From the NCBI GenBank assembly GCA_947523045.1, contig CANNUR010000212.1:1-5447 (forward strand): a stretch of 5,447 nt of DNA, given 5' to 3'. The position numbers and the translations under genes are program-made. Origin of the DNA: an uncultured Prosthecobacter sp. (GTDB lineage: Bacteria > Verrucomicrobiota > Verrucomicrobiia > Verrucomicrobiales > Verrucomicrobiaceae). Under the pieces are notes generated by a model. The model saw nothing but the letters and a program-made list of their open reading frames with translations, made no database searches and was not told where the DNA came from. The stretch's first letter is position 1, and every line of letters begins with the position of its first letter. This document shows, piece by piece, positions 1 to 5,088 of this stretch.

Positions 1-77
1 ATGGTGGGCACAAAAACGACCCGGCCGGCGCGGCGGCGCCAGTCACGCAGGTCGGCGACACGATCGATGTGGTTCAT
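1..77 (-). CDS. panC: Pantothenate synthetase (pantoate--beta-alanine ligase), N-terminal fragment
   Basis: Reading the minus strand from ATG at 77, 25 complete codons are present before the window edge. They start MNHIDRVADL and end RVVFVPT, with the next codon cut after AT. The RVxxVPT(M) segment after a short basic helix is the hallmark start of PanC, where VPTMGxLHxGH forms the ATP-binding HxGH region of this nucleotidyltransferase-like fold. PanC joins pantoate to beta-alanine using ATP in the cytoplasm, the last step of pantothenate (coenzyme A precursor) synthesis. The MGxLHxGH part lies outside the window, so the call rests on about 25 residues. The start codon overlaps the stop of the upstream permease as ATGA, and an AAGGGA Shine-Dalgarno-like sequence sits 9 nt upstream. 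Only the N-terminus is visible, so integrity of the gene cannot be judged. Confidence 0.8.
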   Translation of the reverse strand, partial: MNHIDRVADLRDWRRRAGRVVFVPT

Positions 78-922
78 GATTTCAGATCCCTTGAAGTGAA
101 GACGGCGGCGCCGAGCACGAACAGGCTGGCATTGACCGCGGCGAGGACGGTGTAACTGCGGAGCACGACCGCCCATGGCACCTCCTCGGCGAGCAGGCGC
201 GCCCAGCTGGCCATGTGCTTGGTGAGCAGCAGGTGATCGTAATCCTCCATGAAGCCGGTGTTGCGCAAGATCATGTCGACCAGCACGTAGGAGAGCGCGC
301 CAATGGTCGCCGCCGCCGGCTTGATGGGGAAGCAGGAAAAAAAGAAGGCGACGCTGCTCACGGTCGTCATCGCCGCGGCGAGGAAGATCGTGGCGACGGC
401 GTAGTGGCGCAGGCCGTCGGTCCAGTCGTGGAAGACCAGCAGGCCGACCTCGGGCGCCATGGCGAAGAAGCCGCCGCCCCAGCCCTTGACCGCCACGCCG
501 AGCGCGAAGGCCGACCAGGCGATGAACTGGATGAGCACGACGGTGTAACCGAGGCAGGTGAGGTATTTCAGGCCGAGCAGGCGCACCCGGCTGACCGGCC
601 GCGCGAGGAGCAGGCGGTAGTGACCGTCCTCGCCCTCCTTGGCGACGATGTCGCCGGCGACCAGGGCCAGGTAGATGGCGCCCAAGATGAGCACCGAAAA
701 ACCGAGGATCATGTGCCCGAGGGTGAGCGCCGAATAGTAATCGGCAAAGGCCTGCCCCTGACGCGAGATGAGGCGTTCAAAGAGTCTTTCCACACCCTGC
801 AGCCGGAAGACCAGCAGCAGCACCAGTTCGAGCGCCAGGAAGGCGGCGAAGCCGAGGTAGGTGCGCCGGCGGGCGAACAGCTTGAGCCATTCGCCGCGCC
901 ATTGCTGAAGGAAAAGAGGCAT
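74..922 (-). CDS. ABC-2 type transporter permease
   Basis: This is a 282-residue integral membrane protein with about six hydrophobic segments, near residues 21-41, 67-92, 118-145, 172-198, 200-222 and 253-275. A cytoplasmic N-terminus (WRGEWLKLFARRRTY) precedes the first segment. The loop after segment 2 carries an acidic and basic stretch, EGEDGHYRLLLARPVSR (96-112), which matches the ABC-2 permease pattern E..xG(T/H)xRLLLxRPVSR. The protein ends FTSRDLKS, also typical of the class. Such proteins form the membrane channel of an exporter driven by a separate ATPase; the substrate cannot be read from the sequence. The start is ATG at 922-920, with a weak CAGG 8 nt upstream. The gene is transcribed away from the cyclic-nucleotide-binding gene, and its TGA stop overlaps the panC ATG (ATGA). 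No ATP-binding partner is visible: the gene upstream is divergent and the one downstream is panC. Its ATPase must therefore lie beyond panC or elsewhere. The class call is firm; the specific function is unknown. Confidence 0.85.
   Translation of the reverse strand: MPLFLQQWRGEWLKLFARRRTYLGFAAFLALELVLLLVFRLQGVERLFERLISRQGQAFADYYSALTLGHMILGFSVLILGAIYLALVAGDIVAKEGEDGHYRLLLARPVSRVRLLGLKYLTCLGYTVVLIQFIAWSAFALGVAVKGWGGGFFAMAPEVGLLVFHDWTDGLRHYAVATIFLAAAMTTVSSVAFFFSCFPIKPAAATIGALSYVLVDMILRNTGFMEDYDHLLLTKHMASWARLLAEEVPWAVVLRSYTVLAAVNASLFVLGAAVFTSRDLKS
87..92 (-). promoter_or_regulatory. Ribosome binding site for panC, inside the permease gene
   Basis: On the minus strand AAGGGA lies 9 nt before the panC ATG at 77, within the last codons of the permease gene. 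It is the best Shine-Dalgarno-like match in front of any start in this window. It supports the panC start and the idea that ribosomes ending the permease re-initiate at panC. Confidence 0.55.
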
Positions 923-960
923 TCGGCGAACCTGAAACCGGAACCGCGAAACTCAACTGC

Positions 961-1005
961 GGAAAAAGGCTGACAGCGCGGCGACCGGCCTGTTAAACTT
1001 TTTCC
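961..1005. repeat. Interrupted inverted repeat filling the divergent promoter region
   Basis: The outer arms GGAAAAAG (961-968) and CTTTTTCC (998-1005) are perfect 8-bp inverted copies. After a 2x2 mismatch, inner arms TGACAG (971-976) and CTGTTA (990-995) pair over 6 positions with one G-T wobble. The centre (977-989) is GC-rich and unpaired or weakly paired. The right arm stops at the base before the ATG of the cyclic-nucleotide-binding gene and overlaps the proposed -10 element. The symmetry could be an operator for a dimeric regulator. If transcribed, it could be an RNA hairpin. It does not sit where a terminator is expected, because both flanking genes point away from it. Confidence 0.55.
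970..999 (+). promoter_or_regulatory. Candidate promoter giving a leaderless transcript
   Basis: CTGACA (970-975, five of six matches to TTGACA) is followed after 18 bp by TAAACT (994-999, four of six to TATAAT). A TG dinucleotide at 991-992 gives an extended -10. The -10 hexamer lies at -12 to -7 relative to the ATG at 1006 and fits the TANNNT pattern typical of leaderless genes, so transcription would start at or next to the A of the start codon. No Shine-Dalgarno sequence precedes that ATG, which agrees with this reading. The assignment comes from sequence alone. Confidence 0.5.
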
Positions 1006-1632
1006 ATGATGCAGATCAAACGCCTCACCCTCCCTCCGTATGGCTTCGCGAAGAACCTGGATCCGGAGCGCCGGCAACTGCTCGCCATCTGCGGGGAATT
1101 CTGGACCTTTGACGAGGGCGAGACGATTGTTCAGGAGGGCGAAACCCATAGCGACCTTTTTCTGGTGCTCGAAGGCACCCTGGTGCTGCGCCGGCGCATC
1201 GACGAGCATTCCTACGCCCCCATCGGCACGGCCAAGCGCGGCAGCAGCTTCGGCGAGATGAACCTCTTTCACCCGCAGCCCTCGCGCACGACGATCCTGG
1301 CGGTCACGGCCGGCGAACTGTGGAAGATCCGCCGCGAGCAGTTCGACGCCATGCTCGCGGACGACCTGCTGATTGCCCGCGAGGCTCTGTCCTACCTGTG
1401 TCAAAGCCTGGCCACCCGTCTGCGCCGCGCCACCGAGCGCTACGTCAACGCCAAGGAGGAGTACAACCAGATCTTCGATGAACTCATCGAGGAACAGGCC
1501 GAGAATCAGGAACCGCCGGCCCCGGCCGAACCACCGACGGTCGGCGAGGCGGTGGGTGCCGTCGTCACCGCCGTGGTCGCCGCCGCGGGCGAGGTTTTGG
1601 GCGGATCGACCGACGAGGCCAATAAGGACTGA
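1006..1632 (+). CDS. Cyclic-nucleotide-binding-domain protein without DNA-binding domain
   Basis: This 208-residue protein has a Crp/PKA-type cyclic-nucleotide-binding beta-roll at about residues 25-120. Characteristic features are F35-x-x-G38-E39-x-I41-x-x-E44-G45-E46, the LFLVLEGTL strand (51-59) and the phosphate-binding cassette G79-S80-S81-F82-G83-E84 with S93-R94-T95-T96. The G-E pair and the Arg that contact the cyclic phosphate in CRP-like domains are kept, so ligand binding is plausible; the nucleotide is unknown. A helical segment (about 121-168, including RRATERYVNAKEEYNQIFDELIEEQAENQ-like charged heptads) follows where CRP has its dimerisation helix. No helix-turn-helix follows it. 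Instead there is a Pro/Glu linker (169-178), an Ala/Val-rich hydrophobic stretch (179-200) and an acidic tail. The protein is therefore more likely a signalling or scaffold protein than a transcription factor. Tandem ATGs occur at 1006 and 1009 with no ribosome binding site, consistent with the proposed leaderless start. The gene is monocistronic here, divergent from the permease and convergent with the hydrolase (15-bp gap). Confidence 0.82.
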   Translation: MMQIKRLTLPPYGFAKNLDPERRQLLAICGEFWTFDEGETIVQEGETHSDLFLVLEGTLVLRRRIDEHSYAPIGTAKRGSSFGEMNLFHPQPSRTTILAVTAGELWKIRREQFDAMLADDLLIAREALSYLCQSLATRLRRATERYVNAKEEYNQIFDELIEEQAENQEPPAPAEPPTVGEAVGAVVTAVVAAAGEVLGGSTDEANKD

Positions 1633-1647
1633 GCCGGGCTCCGAAGT

Positions 1648-3660
1648 TCACCAGAAATCCCGGGCCGCCGCGCGCTCGAGGATGGCGACCACGTCTTCGG
1701 CGAGCAGGAAGCCCTCGCGCTGCAGGTCGAGCGCCACGCGGGTGAGGCGATCGAGGTAATCGGCGCGGGTCGGGTAGCGCTCGTGCACGGAGGGCCGCGG
1801 ATCCCCGGCACGGTCGGCGGCGGTGCGGGCAAACGGCAGGAACATGCCGTCGAGGGGCGAGAGCATGGTGGGCGCACCGAACTCGGGCGCACGCAGGTTC
1901 CAGCCCGTGTAGGTGCCGAGCGGCACAGCCACCTCGGGCAGCACAATGCCGCTCGTCTCGTTGCCATCGGCATCCACGGCAGGCAGCAGGGTGCGATAGG
2001 GTTCGCCGGCCACCGGTGGCACGAGGTCGGCGATGCCCTCACGGTCGAAGCGCGGGCCGAAATCGAGACGCGGCGGTTCGTAGTGACGGGCCGGCAGGTG
2101 GAGGCCGGGAATCTTCGGGAAGGCGGCGAGCACGGTCTCGCGCGGAACCAGGGTGCCGTCGGCCAGGCGCGGGTGCCGGCTCGGCGGCGGCTCGCGCCCC
2201 TCGGCCAGCCAAGCTTCAAGCACCACCAGCAGGGCGCGCAGCACCGGACCGCGGTCATCGAGCGGATTGCGCGGCTGCTGGCAGATGCCGCGCGTTGTTT
2301 CACCTCCGCCGAGGTGCTGGGCGCCGGCAATGTGATAGACCCTGACCTCCGGCGGCAGTTCCAGGTCGCGAAGACCCTGCGGGTCCGTGTGCAGGAGAGA
2401 GGCGGCGCGGCTCCAGTACTCGGTCGCCGACTGGGTAAAGATCACCTTGGGCACCTGTCCCGCAGCGCGTGCCCGCGCCAGGGTGTCACCGGAGCGACCG
2501 GTCGCCGCGTCCGTCACGGGCAGCGGCGCAAATGGAAAGAGTTCGGACCCGGACAGATGCCCCTCGTGCTGGGTGCCGTAGTCGGTCGTCATGCGGAAGC
2601 GATGATTGAAGGCACCGCGCCCCGCGCCGGCGACATGCAGCAGGGCCCCATCAAACACCGGGCGTCCGGCCTCATCCGTGTTGAAGCCCTCATAGAGGAA
2701 GTGATGTCCCAGACGGCCCGACTGCGAGATGCCGAAAATCACCGCCTGGCGCAACGCACCGTGCAGCGGGTTGGCCGCGCCCTGGGCATCGCGTTCGGCA
2801 TGGCGGAAAAAGGCGACCGCATCGCGCAGCGCCGCCAGGCCGAAGCCGTTCACGCGCGGTTGGCTGGCCGTGTAGACGAGGTCGTACAGCCAGCCCGGCT
2901 GAAAACCCTCGCGGACATGGACGTGGGTGGCATCCGGCACCACGCGCCCCTCCTCCCAGCGGGCGAAGGCCCAGGCGTCGGGCGAGAGTTCAACGGCCGG
3001 CGAATCGCGGTCGGGGCGCATCGTCAGCCGCGCCTTGCGGGTGTCGAGATCCGCTGCCGGAAAGGCCGCCGAAATGCCCCAGGGACTCCAGGAAAAGGCG
3101 CGGCTGAAGACTTTTTCGGTCGTGCTGATCTCCAGGTGGGCCGGGCCCGTGATCCCCTGCCCCGCCGGTGGCAGACCGGCGAGCAGGCGGGCGTTGCCAT
3201 CCTCCTGGACCTCGCCATTCCAACCGGTCCAGAGCAGCGACCAGCCGGCGCGCATCAGGAAGCCGTTGCCGGCATGCGCTTCACTGCGCGGGTCGTTGCT
3301 GCGCTCGCCGCCGTTGAAGGTCCACAGCGCCAGCTTGTTGCCGCGGTTGGCGACATCGTAAAGCAGGCGACCATTGCCCTTGCCCGGCTGCACCGGCTTG
3401 AGCAGGTCGAAATCGGTCCAGCCCTCGACACGGCCGTCGGCATTGCGCGGCGCCAGGCGCAGGTCATGCACGCGGGCGTTGGCCGGCGTCTCCGGATCCA
3501 GGGCAACCCAAAGCCGGCCGCGGATCCGTTCGTAGGCACCCGCCGCTCCAAACTCACGACCACCGGCGAACGGAATTGTCTCGCGGATTTCCAGGCGGAC
3601 CACTTCCGCGGCGACGGGCAGGGCGGTGAACAGACAGAAACACAGGGCAAAACGGCGCAT
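1648..3660 (-). CDS. Exported alpha/beta hydrolase, Abhydrolase_10 type
   Basis: This 670-residue protein begins with a Sec-type signal peptide: MRRFALC, a hydrophobic core, and a likely cut after PVAA (18/19). The mature protein opens with RETIPFAGGREFGAAGAYERIRGRL (26-50), followed by LAPRNADGRVEGWTDFDLLKP (69-89) and LLYDVANRGNK (99-109), which I recognise as the start of the Abhydrolase_10 family. The presumed nucleophile motif is G310-I-S312-Q-S-G-R316, a nucleophile elbow in which Ser replaces the usual last Gly, as I recall for this family. Other conserved blocks are the acidic-residue region Q410-S-A-T-E414-Y-W with SLLHTDPQG (421-429), the probable catalytic His in GAQH449LGG, and NPLDDRGPVLRALLVVLEAW (465-484). 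The substrate is unknown; esterase or related activity in the periplasm or outside the cell is an inference. I chose ATG at 3660 because it gives the signal peptide. An in-frame ATG 34 codons upstream (3762) would add a hydrophilic stretch and overlap the start of gspF. No ribosome binding site is evident. Confidence 0.85.
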   Translation of the reverse strand: MRRFALCFCLFTALPVAAEVVRLEIRETIPFAGGREFGAAGAYERIRGRLWVALDPETPANARVHDLRLAPRNADGRVEGWTDFDLLKPVQPGKGNGRLLYDVANRGNKLALWTFNGGERSNDPRSEAHAGNGFLMRAGWSLLWTGWNGEVQEDGNARLLAGLPPAGQGITGPAHLEISTTEKVFSRAFSWSPWGISAAFPAADLDTRKARLTMRPDRDSPAVELSPDAWAFARWEEGRVVPDATHVHVREGFQPGWLYDLVYTASQPRVNGFGLAALRDAVAFFRHAERDAQGAANPLHGALRQAVIFGISQSGRLGHHFLYEGFNTDEAGRPVFDGALLHVAGAGRGAFNHRFRMTTDYGTQHEGHLSGSELFPFAPLPVTDAATGRSGDTLARARAAGQVPKVIFTQSATEYWSRAASLLHTDPQGLRDLELPPEVRVYHIAGAQHLGGGETTRGICQQPRNPLDDRGPVLRALLVVLEAWLAEGREPPPSRHPRLADGTLVPRETVLAAFPKIPGLHLPARHYEPPRLDFGPRFDREGIADLVPPVAGEPYRTLLPAVDADGNETSGIVLPEVAVPLGTYTGWNLRAPEFGAPTMLSPLDGMFLPFARTAADRAGDPRPSVHERYPTRADYLDRLTRVALDLQREGFLLAEDVVAILERAAARDFW

Positions 3661-3754
3661 CGGAACGGAACGCGCCGGGCGTGCCGTCTCTAACGCCGCA
3701 CGGCGGAGATGCCACTTTGCAACGCCGGCGGACTGTGCTTGTCTCAGACCGTTC
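3661..3754. other. Divergent intergenic region between hydrolase and gspF, with a possible hairpin
   Basis: These 94 bp must hold the promoters of both flanking genes, but I see no convincing -35/-10 pair in either direction. It contains a stem of CGCCG (3694-3698) and CGGCG (3701-3705), extended by TCTC (3687-3690) with GAGA (3706-3709) across a TAA bulge. There is a self-complementary TTGCAA (3717-3722), an 8-bp palindrome CGCCGGCG (3723-3730) and a tandem CGGAA repeat at 3661-3670. In a GC-rich genome some of this is expected by chance. No Shine-Dalgarno sequence precedes either start. Confidence 0.35.
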
Positions 3755-5011
3755 ATGCCCAACTTCTCCTACCAGGCCGCCGACATCACCGGCCGCGACG
3801 TCAGCGGGACCGTCGAGGCGGCCGACCGCGCCGCCGCGATCCGGCAGCTCACCGGCCGCGGCCTGCAGCCGTTCAAAGTGGCGGAATCGGCGAACGGTGC
3901 CGCCAAGGCCGCCGCACGCGCCCAGGCCAAGGCCGAGGACGCCGCCGAGGAGGAGAGTGGACCACTCAAGCTGAGTGCCGGCCAGATGCAGTTGTTCACC
4001 GAGGAACTGGCCGAACTGCTTGAGGCCGGCATGCGGTTGGAGGCGGCCCTGCGCCTGATGGAGGGCAAGGGCAACAAGGGCGTGCCCAGCCGTGTCGCGC
4101 GCAAGCTTGGCAACCTGATCCGCGAGGGCCACCCCTTCAGCAGCGCCCTGCGCCAGACCTCGCCCTCCTTCAATGAGCTGTTCTGCGCCGTGGCCGCCGC
4201 CGGCGAGGCCGGCGGCTCGCTGGGCACCGCCCTGCGCCGCCAGGCGCTCTACCTGGGCAATGTCGCCGAGATGCGCAGCCAGGTCGCCGTGGCGCTCATT
4301 TACCCAGGCTTCCTGTTTTTCTCCGCGGTCGGCGTCACCGTGCTTTTCACCACCTTCCTGATCCCGCGCCTGAGCGGCATGATGGAGCGCATGCAGGGCG
4401 GCATTCCCAAGGGCATTCAAATCGTACTCGCCATCTCGGCCTTCATGCAAGTCTACTGGTGGCTGGTGCTCGCTGTGCTCGCCCTCGCCGCGCTCGGTTT
4501 CTGGGCCTGGAGCCAGTCGCCCGCCGGCAAACCGGCCTGGCACCGCGCCAAGCTGCGCCTGCCCTTTGTCGGCAACGTCCTGATGACCAGCTTCCACACT
4601 CAGTTTTTGGAAACGCTGGCCAGCCTGACCAGCGGCGGCCTGCCGCTGCTGAAGGGCCTGGAACTCGCCTCACGCGTCTCCGCCAACCTGTTCGTGCAGA
4701 AGCAGCTTGAATACGTCATCGCCAGCGTGCGCGACGGCGCCTCACTGTCGCGTGGCCTCGAAAAGACGGCGCTGTTCCCGCTCAAGCTGCTTGAGATGGT
4801 GCGCATCGGCGAGCACACCGGCGACCTCAGTGGCACCCTGCGCCGCGCCGCCGACCGCTGCGGCCGCGAATTGTCCAAGAGCCTGGAGAAGGTCATGGCC
4901 ATGCTCCAGCCTGTCATCATCCTGGTCATGGCCGCCCTGGTCGGGGTCATGGCCTACATGATGATCTCCGTCATTTTCCAGACCGTCTCCGCTCTGAAGA
5001 GCCGCGGCTGA
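3755..5011 (+). CDS. gspF: Type II secretion system inner-membrane protein GspF (PilC/PulF family)
   Basis: The protein has 418 residues, close to the usual size of about 400 for the family. Order: a small N-terminal domain (about 1-43, NFSYQAADITGRDVSGTVEA then LxGRGLQPF), a charged Ala/Lys/Glu-rich linker (46-70), a first T2SSF domain (about 78-204) and a second (about 281-405). The two domains repeat the same pattern: QLFTEELAELLEAGMRLEAAL (79-99) against QFLETLASLTSGGLPLLKGLEL (283-304), and GEAGGSLGTAL (150-160) against GEHTGDLSGTL (352-362). Transmembrane segments lie near 178-201, 222-252 and 384-407, the standard three. GspF is the inner-membrane platform that couples the cytoplasmic ATPase GspE to pseudopilus assembly; type IV pilus PilC is its homologue, and gspG next door favours type II secretion. 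I chose ATG 3755 because it starts the conserved domain. An in-frame ATG at 3626 would add 43 unconserved residues and run into the hydrolase gene. No Shine-Dalgarno is visible. GspE is not upstream, where it often lies. Confidence 0.93.
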   Translation: MPNFSYQAADITGRDVSGTVEAADRAAAIRQLTGRGLQPFKVAESANGAAKAAARAQAKAEDAAEEESGPLKLSAGQMQLFTEELAELLEAGMRLEAALRLMEGKGNKGVPSRVARKLGNLIREGHPFSSALRQTSPSFNELFCAVAAAGEAGGSLGTALRRQALYLGNVAEMRSQVAVALIYPGFLFFSAVGVTVLFTTFLIPRLSGMMERMQGGIPKGIQIVLAISAFMQVYWWLVLAVLALAALGFWAWSQSPAGKPAWHRAKLRLPFVGNVLMTSFHTQFLETLASLTSGGLPLLKGLELASRVSANLFVQKQLEYVIASVRDGASLSRGLEKTALFPLKLLEMVRIGEHTGDLSGTLRRAADRCGRELSKSLEKVMAMLQPVIILVMAALVGVMAYMMISVIFQTVSALKSRG

Positions 5012-5019
5012 GATTCTCC

Positions 5020-5088
5020 ATGACGAATCCCGAACGTTTTGCCATCCTGCGCCCTCTCAATCTCTTCGAGAACCCCAACCGCCCATGA
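5020..5088 (+). CDS. Candidate 22-residue small ORF coupling gspF to gspG
   Basis: An ATG at 5020, 8 bp after the gspF stop, opens a 22-codon frame beginning MTNPERFAILRP and ending ENPNRP. Its TGA at 5086-5088 overlaps the ATG of gspG as ATGA. It has no domain, signal or membrane segment, and its third-position GC looks lower than in the flanking genes, so it may not encode a functional peptide. Its placement fits a translational-coupling leader, since gspG lacks its own ribosome binding site. Upstream only a weak TGAG precedes it. It could equally be a chance frame in a 73-bp spacer. Confidence 0.35.
   Translation: MTNPERFAILRPLNLFENPNRP

Noticed and set aside
215..973. A 252-codon plus-strand frame opposite the ABC permease.
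   Set aside because: The minus-strand frame encodes clear membrane segments and ABC-2 motifs. The plus-strand product is a charged, Gly/Glu/Arg-rich shadow without motifs.
961..1005. Reading the inverted repeat with its T-runs as a rho-independent terminator.
   Set aside because: Both adjacent genes are transcribed away from it, and the T-runs are part of the stem rather than following it.
1631..1664. Possible bidirectional terminator between the convergent genes (GAGCC-G-GGCTC at 1631-1641; CCCGGG at 1659-1664).
   Set aside because: The inverted repeat has a one-base centre, no T-run follows on either strand, and it overlaps both stop codon regions. It is not convincing as an intrinsic terminator.
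1783..3693. A 636-codon open frame on the plus strand opposite the hydrolase gene.
   Set aside because: It lies fully antisense to a gene with a signal peptide and recognisable family motifs. Its translation is rich in Arg, Gly, Ala and His with no recognisable domain, as expected when GC-rich third positions keep the opposite strand open.
3626..3754. N-terminal extension of gspF to the ATG at 3626.
   Set aside because: The extra 43 residues are Arg-rich, do not resemble GspF/PilC proteins, and overlap the 5' end of the hydrolase gene. The conserved domain begins directly at 3755.
3661..3762. N-terminal extension of the hydrolase to the ATG at 3762.
   Set aside because: It would put 34 hydrophilic residues in front of a good signal peptide and overlap the gspF start at 3755.
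3554..4597. A 347-codon minus-strand frame opposite gspF and reaching into the hydrolase start.
   Set aside because: It is antisense to well-conserved gspF, of low-complexity His/Gly/Ala/Gln character, and crosses the divergent promoter region.
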